DNA from: an uncultured Oscillospiraceae bacterium
GTDB taxonomy: Bacteria > Bacillota > Clostridia > Oscillospirales > Oscillospiraceae
Direction of reading: 5' to 3'
DNA length: 24,483 nucleotides
NCBI GenBank assembly: GCA_934597165.1
Contig: CAKTQP010000031.1
Coordinates: 1 to 24,483, forward strand
Of the stretch, positions 12,962 through 21,534 are shown one piece after another. The position numbers were made by a program, and so were the translations under genes. Below the pieces are notes generated by a model that did not search any database, was not told where the DNA came from, and saw only the letters and a program-made list of their open reading frames with translations. Position 1 is the stretch's first letter, and every line of letters begins with the position of its first letter.

Positions 12962-15262
12962 TTACGCCCAGGGATTTTCCGTCTCCGGCTCCTGTTCCTG
13001 GAGCAGATCCAGCACCCGTTTGGAACGCAGCGGGTTCTCCCCGCCGCCGTTCATCAGTCTCGCCCGCAGGCCGCTGTACCGCCTTGCCTGTCGGTCGTTG
13101 GCGATCATGGCACCCAAAATGCTCTCGTCACCTACCACGATGAACAGCTCCTTCGCCCTGGTGATGGCGGTATAGAGCACCCCGCGGGTCATCAGCATGG
13201 GCGCGCCGCTGTTCACGGCCAGAATCACCGCTCGATACTCGCTGCCCTGTGCCTTGTGGACGGTCATGGCGTAGGCTAGTTCCAGCTCCACTAGCATATC
13301 GCCGGTGTACTCTACCAGCCGCCCCTCAAAGTTGACAGTGAGCAGCCCGGCGTCCGGCTGAATCTCTGTGATGACGCCGATGTCGCCGTTGAAGACGCCC
13401 ATGCCACCCTTCAGGCCGTCCTCTTCCCGCCACATAATGTCGTAATTGTTTTTCACCTGCATCACCCGGTCACCCTCCCGGAAGACCACGGAACCGCGCT
13501 TGCGCTCCTGCTTTTCTGGAGCAGGCGGATTCAGCGCCGCCTGGAGCATGGCGTTGAGCTGGGTGGTGCCGGTGGCGTACTTGCGGGTGGGGGACAGCAC
13601 CTGGATTTGATCGGCTGGGATGCCCATATTCTTGGGCAGGCGGGTCAGGCACAGCTCCACGATGGTCTGAGCCGTCCGTTCCGGTTGGAGGCGGCGAAGG
13701 AAGAAAAAGTCCTTGTTCTTGTTGTCCAGCCCCGGTATGATGCCCTGGTTGACCAGGTGGGCGTTGCGGATGATGGCAGACTGCTGCGCCTGGCGGAAGA
13801 TCTCAGTCAGACGCACCACCGGCACGATGCCGCTGCGAATCAGGTGGTCAAAGAGCCGTCCCGGCCCCACGCTGGGCAACTGATCCGGGTCGCCTACCAG
13901 CACCAGGCGGCACTCGTTCTTCATGGCTCGCAGCAGCGCCGCCATGAGGGGGATGTCCACCATGGACACCTCGTCCACAATGATGGCCTGGGCGTCCAAC
14001 AGCTCCTCCTCGTCCTTGGAGAAGGCCAGCTGTCCCTTTTCCGGGTCGTATCCTGCGCCCAACAGACGATGGATGGTGGTGGCTTCGGTGCCGCACAGCT
14101 CGCTGAGCCGTTTGGCCGCGCGGCCGGTGGGGGCTGCCAGGGCAGTTTCCAGACCCATGGCCTCGAACAAACCCAAAATCCCCCGCAGGGACGTGGTCTT
14201 ACCGGTGCCCGGCCCGCCGGTGAGCAGCATGATCTGCACCCGTCCGGCCAACTCCACCGCCTCCCGCTGTTGTTCCGCGTAGCACACCCCTTGCTCCTGT
14301 TCCACCCGAGCCACCAGCTTGGGGATGCCCGCCGGCGGATGCAGCTCCCGTTGGCACATTTCGGTGACGCGCCAGGCAATGTACTGCTCCGCCTCGTATA
14401 AATCCTGTCGATAGACCGCATCCACCCCAGCCACGTGCTCGCAGACTACCCGTTCCTGAAACTCCAACGCCTCCAGCCCCTCGGCCAACAGGTCGCCGGG
14501 AATGTGCTCTGCCCCGTTGGAGAGCAGCCGGCTGGCTGCTGCTAAGAGCTTGTCCATGGGCAGGAACACGTGTCCCAAGTCCAGGTTGTGGGTCAGGGTG
14601 TACAGCAGTCCCGCCTGGATGCGCTGGGGGTCGTCCCAGGCCACCCCGATAGAGGCAGCCATGTGGTCGGTCTTCTGGAAATCCACGCCGTATTCCGGGT
14701 CGGTCAAGATGTACGGGTCTGCCCGCAGCAGGTCTACCGCCCCCTGACCATAGGTACGCCACAGCTTCAGCCCCAGCTCCACCGGCAGTCCGGCGCCGGT
14801 CAAAAACTCCATGAGCACCCGCATCCCGGCCTTTTGCAGAAAGTCACCCTGAATCTCAATGGCACGCTTCCGGGAAATGCCCTTCATCTGCGCCAACCGC
14901 TCCGGCTGGGACTCCAGGACGGAAAAGGTCTCCTCTCCGAACTCCTTCACCAGCCGTTCGGCCAGCTTGGGACCGATGCCCTTGATGACGCCGGAGGCTA
15001 AGTAGCGATAGATCCCCTGCTTTTCGCTGGGCATCTGCCGTTGTGCCCGTTCCGCCTTGAACTGACGGCCGAAGTTGGGGTGATCCGTCCAGCTGCCCTC
15101 TAAGATCACCTGTTCCCCTTGGGTCACCTGGGGCAAGATGCCCACGGCGGTGACTTCCTCCTGGCTGGTCTTGAGCCGCAGGACGGTGTAGCCGTTTTCT
15201 TTATTTTGAAAGATCACATGGCTGACCGTGCCGGTCAGCTGGGTCTGTCCTTTGCCTTCCAT
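12962..15262 (-). CDS. recD2: RecD2-type ATP-dependent DNA helicase
   Basis: A 766-residue superfamily 1B (5'-3') helicase of the RecD2 class, the form found in bacteria that use it without RecBC partners. An N-terminal OB-like region (about 1-75) is followed by tandem helix-hairpin-helix motifs including GIGPKLAERL (95-104) and MKGISRKRAIEI. Walker A is GGPGTGKTT (349-357). Motif II is VDEVSMVD (429-436). Motif III is VGDPDQLPS (456-464). A C-terminal motif VHKAQGSEY (668-676) and TRAKELFIVVGDE (701-713) complete the helicase core. Length matches the family. It lies 36 bases downstream of alaX and is probably co-transcribed. The ribosome binding site (GAGAGGGAA) is weaker than those of its neighbours. 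Confidence 0.95.
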   Translation of the reverse strand: MEGKGQTQLTGTVSHVIFQNKENGYTVLRLKTSQEEVTAVGILPQVTQGEQVILEGSWTDHPNFGRQFKAERAQRQMPSEKQGIYRYLASGVIKGIGPKLAERLVKEFGEETFSVLESQPERLAQMKGISRKRAIEIQGDFLQKAGMRVLMEFLTGAGLPVELGLKLWRTYGQGAVDLLRADPYILTDPEYGVDFQKTDHMAASIGVAWDDPQRIQAGLLYTLTHNLDLGHVFLPMDKLLAAASRLLSNGAEHIPGDLLAEGLEALEFQERVVCEHVAGVDAVYRQDLYEAEQYIAWRVTEMCQRELHPPAGIPKLVARVEQEQGVCYAEQQREAVELAGRVQIMLLTGGPGTGKTTSLRGILGLFEAMGLETALAAPTGRAAKRLSELCGTEATTIHRLLGAGYDPEKGQLAFSKDEEELLDAQAIIVDEVSMVDIPLMAALLRAMKNECRLVLVGDPDQLPSVGPGRLFDHLIRSGIVPVVRLTEIFRQAQQSAIIRNAHLVNQGIIPGLDNKNKDFFFLRRLQPERTAQTIVELCLTRLPKNMGIPADQIQVLSPTRKYATGTTQLNAMLQAALNPPAPEKQERKRGSVVFREGDRVMQVKNNYDIMWREEDGLKGGMGVFNGDIGVITEIQPDAGLLTVNFEGRLVEYTGDMLVELELAYAMTVHKAQGSEYRAVILAVNSGAPMLMTRGVLYTAITRAKELFIVVGDESILGAMIANDRQARRYSGLRARLMNGGGENPLRSKRVLDLLQEQEPETENPWA

Positions 15263-15298
15263 GAGGCGTTCCCTCTCTTCCTGCTGGGTGTTGTTCTG

Positions 15299-16456
15299 TT
15301 ATTCTTCCTGACTGTCCCAAAAAGCCTGGATTTCCGCTCGCTTCGCCTGGACGCTGCCCTGGACGAAATTGCCCTTGCCGCCCCCTCGGCCTTGGAGGGC
15401 CTGGTTTAAGGTCTTGACCCACGCCCGCAGGTCGCCCTCCGCCTGGCCGATAGCATATTTATACCCGCTCTCGTCGTCGCCGGAGAACACCCCGCAGCGT
15501 CCGCCACAGCTCTCCATGACCGCCACCGACAGCTTCCGGACACTGTCCGGCGCCATAGGCTTTTCGAACAGGAGCACGTCTCCGGCACCAGCCAACGCCT
15601 CCGCCTTCTGCTGAAACAGGGTCTGTTCCAGGCCATTCAGTCGATAATCCGTCTGCTCTTTGTCCGCCTTCAAACGCTCCACCGCGTCTGCCGTTTTCAG
15701 GGGTTTGGCGGACAGCGCCACCGAAATGCGGTGATTCTGCTCGAACACGTCCCGCAGGTAGGTCAGCGCTCGACTGCCAGCCAGCATCTCCACCCGGCTG
15801 CCCTCCTTGAACTTCTGGACGGAGAGGATTTTGATGACACCGATCTCCCCCGTCCGCACCACGTGGGTGCCGCAGCAGGCGCAGGTATCCGTCTGGGGGA
15901 AGGTGACGATGCGCACCTGACCGGTCAGCGCTTTTTTGCTCCGGTAGTCCAGGGTCTCCAGCTCTTCCGGCGTGGGGTAAGTGACCTGAACGGGCAGGTT
16001 CTTCCAGACAATCTCATTGGCCTCCTGCTCCACCTCTTGGAGCAGTTCCGGGGTCAATTCCACGTCAAAATCAATGATAATGGCGTCATTTCCCATGTGA
16101 AAGCCCACATTATTGGCGCCGGTGCGGCGGTGAATGATGCCGCTGACGATGTGCTCGCCGGAGTGGTTCTGCATGAGGGAGAAGCGCCAGTTCCAGTCCA
16201 GAGTGCCGGTGACCTGGGTGCCCACCTCCAAGGGGGCGTCGGTCAGGTGGAGGATGTCCTCCCCGCGCTCCTGGGTGTCGGTCACGTTCACGCCGCCCAG
16301 CGTCCCTCGGTCGCCGGGCTGGCCGCCTCCTTCGGGATAAAAGGCGGTCTTGTCCAAGATCACTTCGTACCCCTTCTTCTTCCGGGGCTGGCAGTCCAGG
16401 ACGGTGGCCTGGAAGGTATGGCAACACACATCGGTGTAGAAAATGCGTTCGGTCAT
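15299..16456 (-). CDS. alaX: Alanyl-tRNA editing protein AlaX (long form)
   Basis: A 385-residue free-standing editing protein that deacylates mischarged Ser-tRNA(Ala) or Gly-tRNA(Ala). AFYPEGGGQPGDRG (38-51) is the conserved start of the editing domain. The zinc site is HSGEH (H98, H102) with CCGTH (C194, H198). A coiled segment (about 255-290) leads to a C-terminal DHHA1-like region with GRGGGKGNFVQGS (356-368), as in the larger AlaX and AlaRS C-terminal domains. The ATG at 16456 has GAGGAGG nine bases upstream. It is the first gene of a two-gene unit with recD2 and is divergent from the M20 gene. No aminoacylation domain is present, so it is not alanyl-tRNA synthetase. Confidence 0.93.
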   Translation of the reverse strand: MTERIFYTDVCCHTFQATVLDCQPRKKKGYEVILDKTAFYPEGGGQPGDRGTLGGVNVTDTQERGEDILHLTDAPLEVGTQVTGTLDWNWRFSLMQNHSGEHIVSGIIHRRTGANNVGFHMGNDAIIIDFDVELTPELLQEVEQEANEIVWKNLPVQVTYPTPEELETLDYRSKKALTGQVRIVTFPQTDTCACCGTHVVRTGEIGVIKILSVQKFKEGSRVEMLAGSRALTYLRDVFEQNHRISVALSAKPLKTADAVERLKADKEQTDYRLNGLEQTLFQQKAEALAGAGDVLLFEKPMAPDSVRKLSVAVMESCGGRCGVFSGDDESGYKYAIGQAEGDLRAWVKTLNQALQGRGGGKGNFVQGSVQAKRAEIQAFWDSQEE

Positions 16457-16515
16457 GATTGGAGTCCTCCTCTTCGCCTGTCTTTTGCATCATTTTAGTA
16501 TATCATATTTCCACC

Positions 16516-16544
16516 TTTTCACCTAGTCGAAAATCCGCTATAAT
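16516..16544 (+). promoter_or_regulatory. Putative promoter of the M20-exoA operon
   Basis: A perfect TATAAT (16539-16544) lies 35 bases before the start codon. TTTTCA (16516-16521) is a weak -35, 17 bases upstream. Confidence 0.6.
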
Positions 16545-16579
16545 AAAAGAACCTACGCTGAATAAGGAGGAATCGCCCG

Positions 16580-17959
16580 ATGGACGCCACCCAAATCATC
16601 CATGAGATCACAGAAACTTTTCTTCCCCTCTTCGCCATCCCCCACCCTTCCGGCCAGGAACAGGCGCTGTCCACCCATTTGGCGGACCTCCTGCGCAGCC
16701 GAGGCGGCACGGTGGAGGTAGACGACCATTGGAACCTCCGCTGCGACTTCCCCGCCACAGCCGATCTGGAATCCGCCCCGCTGGTCTGCCTGCAGGGGCA
16801 TTTGGATACGCTCCCGACCGCTGCCCCCAACAGCCCCCCTTGCCGCGTCCAAGACGGCTGGCTGGTGGGTGATGGCTACACCCCGCTGGGCGCCGCCAGT
16901 CTGCTGGCCATGACCGCCGCCCTCTGGCTGCTCCGACAGCCCTTCGCCCACGGCCCTGTCCGTGTGCTGCTGACCACCGGCGCAGAGCAAGCCATGACCG
17001 GCGCGCAGCAGATGGATCCCCACTGGCTGGACGGGGTGCGCTATCTCATCGGCACCGACGGCGTCCGCGCCGATCAGCTGTCAGTCGGCTCCAGCGGTGG
17101 CCGCTGCCAATCTTGGAGCCGTTCCGTGACCACCACCCTCTCCTCTGCCCCCAGCTGGCAGGTGAATTTTACCAACTTCCCCGGCGGATACTCTGCCACA
17201 GAGATGGGCAAGGGCGTGGTGAATCCCATCCGCCTGCTGAGCAACCTGTTGATCCAATCGGACGCGCAGCTCATCCACTTCTCCGGCGGCGGCGCGCTGA
17301 ACACCATCCCCACCACTGCTTCCGCCATCATGACCATCAAAGATCCCAACCTTTTCGTACACTGGCAGGCACTGGCGCAGTCACTGGGCGGTCAAATGGA
17401 CTTCGCCCCTTCTGACGTCCCCGCTTATATCTGGTCGCCTATCGACTACCAGTCTGCTATGGACTTCTTGCTCTCCCTGCCCAACGGCATTACCGCTCAT
17501 ATGCCCCATTATCCCATGATCCCCGCCTGTTCCGGCAATATGGGGCGAGTGGACTTCACAGATCATCTCCTGACCTATCACCTGCTCCTACGGGGCACAC
17601 CGGAGCAGACGTTGGAACGCGCCTCTCGCAGCTGTGCGCTGTTGGCAGACCGCTGCGGCTTTGACCCGGCAGGCGAGACCGGCTACCCCATTTGGGAGGA
17701 AGACCCGGACAACCCTCTGGCGCAGCGGATGTCCCGGCTGTGGCAGGCACGCAATGGCGCTCCCATGGAGATCGACCCCACCCACGCCGGGTCGGAGGTG
17801 TCCGTTTTGCTCCAGCGGCATCCGGAGCTGACGGCGGTGGAGACTGGCATCACCATCCAGCAGCCCTACTCCATTTATGAGCGCATCGACCTGAGCAGCC
17901 TCCCCGGCTACGTCCAGCTGCTGCAGGACACGTTGGAAGAGATCGCCCAAGAGGGCTGA
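16580..17959 (+). CDS. M20/PepD-like metallopeptidase homologue with altered active site
   Basis: A 459-residue protein with the overall pattern of PepD (aminoacyl-histidine dipeptidase, family M20): GHLDT (73-77), LGA at 103-105, HGPVRVLLT (124-132), IGTD (157-160), PGGYSATEMG (201-210), a dimerisation-domain segment with GGGALNTIP (236-244) and THAGSE (401-406). Metal-type residues H74, D76, E136, D160 and H402 are kept. The metal-bridging aspartate (LGADNG in PepD) is A106. The catalytic glutamate (TEEAGM in PepD) is A135 in GAEQAM. The histidine of GGHSG is Y204. Normal hydrolysis is therefore doubtful; it may be a binding protein or work by another route. The ATG has AAGGAGG before it. 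exoA follows after 17 bases, so they form an operon. The comparison is from memory of PepD sequences. Confidence 0.8.
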   Translation: MDATQIIHEITETFLPLFAIPHPSGQEQALSTHLADLLRSRGGTVEVDDHWNLRCDFPATADLESAPLVCLQGHLDTLPTAAPNSPPCRVQDGWLVGDGYTPLGAASLLAMTAALWLLRQPFAHGPVRVLLTTGAEQAMTGAQQMDPHWLDGVRYLIGTDGVRADQLSVGSSGGRCQSWSRSVTTTLSSAPSWQVNFTNFPGGYSATEMGKGVVNPIRLLSNLLIQSDAQLIHFSGGGALNTIPTTASAIMTIKDPNLFVHWQALAQSLGGQMDFAPSDVPAYIWSPIDYQSAMDFLLSLPNGITAHMPHYPMIPACSGNMGRVDFTDHLLTYHLLLRGTPEQTLERASRSCALLADRCGFDPAGETGYPIWEEDPDNPLAQRMSRLWQARNGAPMEIDPTHAGSEVSVLLQRHPELTAVETGITIQQPYSIYERIDLSSLPGYVQLLQDTLEEIAQEG

Positions 17960-17976
17960 GAGAGAAAGGATCACAC

Positions 17977-18732
17977 ATGAAACTGATTTCCTGGAATGTG
18001 AACGGCCTGCGTGCCTGTTTGAAAAAAGGGTTTGAAGATGCGTTTTACTTTTTGGACGCCGACCTATTTTGCCTGCAAGAGACCAAGCTCCAGGCTGGAC
18101 AGGTGGAGTTGGATCTCCCCGGCTACCATCAGTACTGGAACTACGCGGAACGGAAAGGCTACTCCGGCACTGCGGTCTTCTCTAAGCGGGAACCCCTGTC
18201 CGTCCGCTACGGCCTGGGGATTCCGGAGCACGACACCGAGGGACGGCTCATCACTTTGGAATTTGACACGTTCTATTTCGTCTGCTGCTACACCCCCAAC
18301 GCCCAGAACGAGCTGAAGCGCATCGACTACCGGATGACCTGGGAAGAGGATTTGCAGGCATATCTGCAAGCGCTGGACAAGGAAAAGCCGGTGGTGTACG
18401 CCGGCGACCTGAATGTGGCGCACACGGAGATTGACCTGAAAAATCCCAAGAGCAACCGGGGCAACCCCGGCTTTTCCGACCAGGAGCGGGAGAAGATGAC
18501 CCAGCTGTTGTCCTCCGGTTTCACGGACACCTTCCGCCACCTCTACCCCGACCGCACCGGCGCCTATTCCTGGTGGAGCTACCGATTCAACGCCCGGAAG
18601 AACAACGCCGGATGGCGCATCGACTATTTCATCGTCTCGGATCGACTGGCGCCCCGCATCACCGGCGCGGATATTTACCCGGAGATTTTGGGCAGCGATC
18701 ACTGTCCGGTGGGTTTGACCTTGGATCTGTAA
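17977..18732 (+). CDS. exoA: Exodeoxyribonuclease III (AP endonuclease, ExoA/Xth)
   Basis: A 251-residue class II AP endonuclease/3'-5' exonuclease of base excision repair. Catalytic positions are visible: N7 (SWNVNGLRA), E35 (LQETK), Y105 (YTPNAQ), D144 and N146 (GDLNVAH), and D241-H242 (GSDHCPVGL). WWSYRFNARKNNAGWRIDY (199-217) is the typical product-recognition segment. Length is normal. The ATG follows GAAAGGA by eight bases. It is the second gene of the operon with the M20 homologue and is followed by a strong bidirectional terminator. Confidence 0.97.
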   Translation: MKLISWNVNGLRACLKKGFEDAFYFLDADLFCLQETKLQAGQVELDLPGYHQYWNYAERKGYSGTAVFSKREPLSVRYGLGIPEHDTEGRLITLEFDTFYFVCCYTPNAQNELKRIDYRMTWEEDLQAYLQALDKEKPVVYAGDLNVAHTEIDLKNPKSNRGNPGFSDQEREKMTQLLSSGFTDTFRHLYPDRTGAYSWWSYRFNARKNNAGWRIDYFIVSDRLAPRITGADIYPEILGSDHCPVGLTLDL

Positions 18733-18738
18733 TACGCG

Positions 18739-18778
18739 AAAAAACGCCGTGTTTGTTTGACACAAACACGGCGTTTTT
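18739..18778. terminator. Bidirectional terminator between exoA and the C39 peptidase gene
   Basis: A 17-bp perfect stem (18740-18756/18762-18778, 5-base loop) is flanked by A and T runs. It separates two convergent genes. Confidence 0.95.
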
Positions 18779-18788
18779 CTATGCTGAT

Positions 18789-19676
18789 TTAATAGGGCAG
18801 CGAATAAGCCCACAAATTTTCCATTTGATCCATCAACCGTTCCAAATCCCAGCTCTTTTCGCTGTTCTTGGGGCTGTTGGGGTCATTGAGCGCAATGGAA
18901 CCGTCGTCATTGACCCGGAGCAGGACAATATAGTGGCCGCTGTCCGTGAAATCCCCCGGCCCCATGGTGCAGATGACCGGGTGCCCCTCATTGAGCTGGT
19001 CGATGATGAGCTGCGCAGTCAACGGGATCTCCTGCACGTTCAGCCCCAGCTGAACCGCACCTTGGGACATCAGCGTCCAGGATGTGCCCACCCCGTCGCT
19101 GTAGTAACCCTGTTCCTCGGAAAAGTGCGCCATTTCCAACGGGTTTTTGTCCGTCTGACCCGTCAAACCACAGTACACCATGGACAGACAGGTGGGACCG
19201 CAGCCGGTGATGGCCAGCATATCGCTGCCATACTCCTGGTAGCCCCAACGCTCGTCCCACTGGAGGAAGAGAGGGATGGTGCCCTGGGTCACTTCGCCGG
19301 ACAGGTCGATCTCATGCTGCTTGTTCCCCTCCTTGGGGTAGTCATAGACAAAGTCCACCGTCTCCGGATTGCGTTCTAACATCTCCCGCAGGGACTGGGG
19401 GTATTCCGTTTTGTGGGAGGCGATATACGCCTCTCTGGTGACCTCCGGATCCGTCCGCTGCTCTGACCGTGCCGCCGGCTCTGCGGAGTCGTTGACCACT
19501 TGCCGATTCCGGCTCCTCTGCCGACAGCTGGCCACAACGCCCAGCACACAGCCGATGACGATCAGCAACAGCAACACCCGACGTGTCGGGGAACTTCTCC
19601 GCCGTCTGCGCCGTCTGGTCTGCCGAGGGTATTGCCGCTGCCCGGAGGAAGCGCGCCTGTTTCTTTGCTGCTCCAT
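18789..19676 (-). CDS. C39-like (papain-fold) cysteine peptidase, membrane anchored
   Basis: A 295-residue protein from the ATG at 19676; a GTG four codons earlier is also open, but the weak GTGAG site fits the ATG better. The N terminus is very rich in arginine and is followed by one membrane helix (about 34-49), so the catalytic domain should be outside. The C39_2-type domain has oxyanion glutamine in FLQWDERWGY (Q139), catalytic cysteine in GCGPTC (C159), histidine in SGHYIVL (H248) and aspartate in NDPNSP (D265). YSDGVGTSW before the second half is common in the family. Such proteins cleave peptides or cell-wall cross-bridges, but no substrate can be named here. It has its own promoter and is convergent with exoA. 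Confidence 0.87.
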   Translation of the reverse strand: MEQQRNRRASSGQRQYPRQTRRRRRRRSSPTRRVLLLLIVIGCVLGVVASCRQRSRNRQVVNDSAEPAARSEQRTDPEVTREAYIASHKTEYPQSLREMLERNPETVDFVYDYPKEGNKQHEIDLSGEVTQGTIPLFLQWDERWGYQEYGSDMLAITGCGPTCLSMVYCGLTGQTDKNPLEMAHFSEEQGYYSDGVGTSWTLMSQGAVQLGLNVQEIPLTAQLIIDQLNEGHPVICTMGPGDFTDSGHYIVLLRVNDDGSIALNDPNSPKNSEKSWDLERLMDQMENLWAYSLPY

Positions 19677-19725
19677 GTTACTGCTCACTCTCTTAATTTT
19701 ACAGGTTCCCGTTGGGACAGGTTAT

Positions 19726-19734
19726 ATTATACCA
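19726..19734 (-). promoter_or_regulatory. Extended -10 promoter of the C39 peptidase gene
   Basis: TGGTATAAT on the minus strand is a perfect extended -10 element about 50 bases before the start codon. No good -35 is seen. The AT-rich stretch 19735-19810 between it and the DUF1294 gene contains no gene. Confidence 0.6.
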
Positions 19735-19819
19735 GATTTTCTATCACGAATCATCGCAAATTCTTAAAGATTTCATGGTAGAATCTTATGATTTCATAAA
19801 TCTTTTTGAAAAATCGCCA

Positions 19820-20116
19820 TCAAAACGGCAACATCCCCATCCGAGCCGCCAAAATCCCCAAGAGCAGCAGCCACAGCAGCAACGCCACCGGAACCCCCAG
19901 GCGGAACTTGGTCTTGCGGGTCTTGTGGTGAAACACCCGCATCCCCAACAGCGCCCCCACGCTGCCGCCAGCAAAAGCCAACGCCAACAAGGTGTGTTCC
20001 GGGACCCGCCACTGATTCTGCCGCGCCTTCCGCTTGTCCCATCCGTAGGTGAAAAACGCCGCCAGGTTGAGCGCCAGCAGATAGACGGCAAGAGCCAATA
20101 CGATCTTATGTTCCAT
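19820..20116 (-). CDS. DUF1294 small membrane protein
   Basis: A 98-residue membrane protein of the DUF1294 family, whose function is unknown. An N-terminal helix (VLALAVYLLALNLAAFFTY) leads into the family motif YGWDKRKA. RVPEHTLLALAFAGGSVGAL and GMRVFHHKTRKTKF are also conserved family segments. A second long hydrophobic helix (VALLLWLLLLGILAA) is at the C terminus. The ATG at 20116 is preferred over an in-frame GTG two codons earlier, because that GTG is part of the GAGGTG ribosome binding site. It starts eight bases after the thpR stop and is probably the last gene of the thyX-thpR unit. Confidence 0.85.
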   Translation of the reverse strand: MEHKIVLALAVYLLALNLAAFFTYGWDKRKARQNQWRVPEHTLLALAFAGGSVGALLGMRVFHHKTRKTKFRLGVPVALLLWLLLLGILAARMGMLPF

Positions 20117-20124
20117 GGTCACCT

Positions 20125-20640
20125 CTACAACTTTTTTCGATGCAACGGGGTATAGCGCATCCCTTTTGGCGTCCGTTCGGACAGCATCAGGACAAATTCC
20201 GACACCTGCACCGCCGGCGGCAGCGGTTCCGGGAACACGCTCTCCCCACGGTCACGCAGGCGGCGTGCCAAGGTCAGATGCGGTCGGTAGGGTCGGGATT
20301 CCAGTTGCAGCCCTTGGGCTTTCAATGCATGATGGAGCTGTCTTTGCAGCTCCATCAGCGCTCCGTTGGGGCGGATGCCCAGCCAGAAAATGTCCCCTTC
20401 CCGGCGGCGGAACCGTCCGGACGGTGCAAATTCCAGGGAAAAGGGCGCCGCCTGCACCTGTTCCATGGCAGCGATGACTAACCTCGGGCTGTCCAGCTCT
20501 CCCAGAAATTCCAGCGTCAAGTGAAGATTCTCCCGCCGAGACCAGCTGGCGCGCACCCCCTGCTTCCGCAAGGCGCGCATCCCCGCTTCCAGCCCATCCT
20601 TCACCGCTTCCGGAAAGGCAATGGCAACAAAGAGCCGCAT
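20125..20640 (-). CDS. thpR: RNA 2',3'-cyclic phosphodiesterase / 2'-5' RNA ligase (ThpR/LigT)
   Basis: A 171-residue 2H phosphoesterase. The two catalytic HxTL motifs are HLTLEF (H40) and HLTLAR (H121), with the usual spacing. It opens with MRLFVAIAFP, as the family does; an in-frame extension of 19 codons upstream lies within thyX and has no family similarity. Known members hydrolyse 2',3'-cyclic phosphates on RNA ends and can ligate tRNA halves through 2'-5' bonds. The ATG is one base after the thyX stop codon with GAGGG just before it, so the two are coupled. A biological link to thymidylate synthesis is not evident. Confidence 0.92.
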   Translation of the reverse strand: MRLFVAIAFPEAVKDGLEAGMRALRKQGVRASWSRRENLHLTLEFLGELDSPRLVIAAMEQVQAAPFSLEFAPSGRFRRREGDIFWLGIRPNGALMELQRQLHHALKAQGLQLESRPYRPHLTLARRLRDRGESVFPEPLPPAVQVSEFVLMLSERTPKGMRYTPLHRKKL

Positions 20641-20641
20641 C

Positions 20642-21418
20642 TCAGCCCTCTTCCTTCCACTTCCGGTACTGCTCCTGCATCTCCTTGCACTTGCCACAGC
20701 TCATGTTGCCCTCGGGACATTTCCCTTCCGCCACACAGCTGGGACCAGCACCGGCGAACAGGTTGGGCGCAACCGCATAGACCAGCTTGAACATCTCCTC
20801 CGCCAACCGACGGATCTCCCACTGAGCGCGATTGCAGCAGCGCAGGTTGAAGAAGTGGTTCAGGCTGCGGGCATTCATGGTGACCACCATTTTGGTCTCG
20901 CAGGCGTTGGGCAGGACAAAACGGGCGTCCTCATTGGCCAGCTTCTCTGCCTTCTGTTTGGCCGCCTTTTCCGACAGCCCCTGTGCCATCAGCTCCGCCT
21001 GATGCTTCCGCTGAAGGGCGCCGGCGATCTTTAAGTATTCCTGCGCCTGCTGTTCCATAGCCTCCAAAAACAGCTTCTTGGCTTCCGGCTCTGCCTCCAC
21101 CTCCGGCGGGATGACGTAATGGAAATCATCCAACCGCACATAGCGCTGACTCTGGACGGAGTAGGACGCCAGACGATGCCGGGTGATCTGTGCCAGCAAG
21201 GCGCGGGACACCCCTTCGATGCCGAAGGTGAAGGATGCGTGCTCGACGGGGCTGGCATGGCCCAGGTCACTGAGCATCCGCAAAAAGCTGGCGCTCTTCT
21301 CCGGCGTCAGGCCATCCAGCAGGTTGGTCACGCCTACTTTGGAGTAGCACAGCTTGGCAGCAGCGGCAACCACTCGTTCCGGTTCAGGTGTATGGGCAAT
21401 CAGGGTCACGTGTAACAC
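20642..21418 (-). CDS. thyX: Flavin-dependent thymidylate synthase ThyX
   Basis: A 258-residue FAD-dependent thymidylate synthase that makes dTMP from dUMP with methylene-tetrahydrofolate. The ThyX signature RHRLASYSVQS (80-90) matches RHR-x7-S. Other typical segments are SFTFGIEGVSRALLAQ (62-77) and MNARSLNHFFNLRCC. The GTG at 21418 is the likely start: AAAGGAGG lies eight bases upstream, and the 77 codons open before it have no family similarity. The C-terminal tail has four cysteines (C228, C234, C241, C244) with spacing CX5C-X6-CX2C, as in some clostridial ThyX proteins as I recall. It is the first gene of a thyX-thpR-DUF1294 unit. No ThyA gene is in the window. Confidence 0.95.
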   Translation of the reverse strand: MLHVTLIAHTPEPERVVAAAAKLCYSKVGVTNLLDGLTPEKSASFLRMLSDLGHASPVEHASFTFGIEGVSRALLAQITRHRLASYSVQSQRYVRLDDFHYVIPPEVEAEPEAKKLFLEAMEQQAQEYLKIAGALQRKHQAELMAQGLSEKAAKQKAEKLANEDARFVLPNACETKMVVTMNARSLNHFFNLRCCNRAQWEIRRLAEEMFKLVYAVAPNLFAGAGPSCVAEGKCPEGNMSCGKCKEMQEQYRKWKEEG

Positions 21419-21499
21419 GATGAACGCCTCCTTTGATTCGTTATTCACTCTAGTATACCAGTTCGGCGGAAAAAAACCTAGCCCTCTTCTTCTCGTGCC

Positions 21500-21533
21500 A
21501 AAAAAATACCCTCCCATCCGGGAGAGCAGGTAC
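21500..21533 (-). terminator. Intrinsic terminator of the adhE-like gene
   Basis: An imperfect stem (TACC and CTCCC pairing with GGGAG and GGTA, small bulge) is followed on the minus strand by seven T. It begins two bases after the adhE-like stop codon. Confidence 0.85.
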
Positions 21534-21534
21534 T

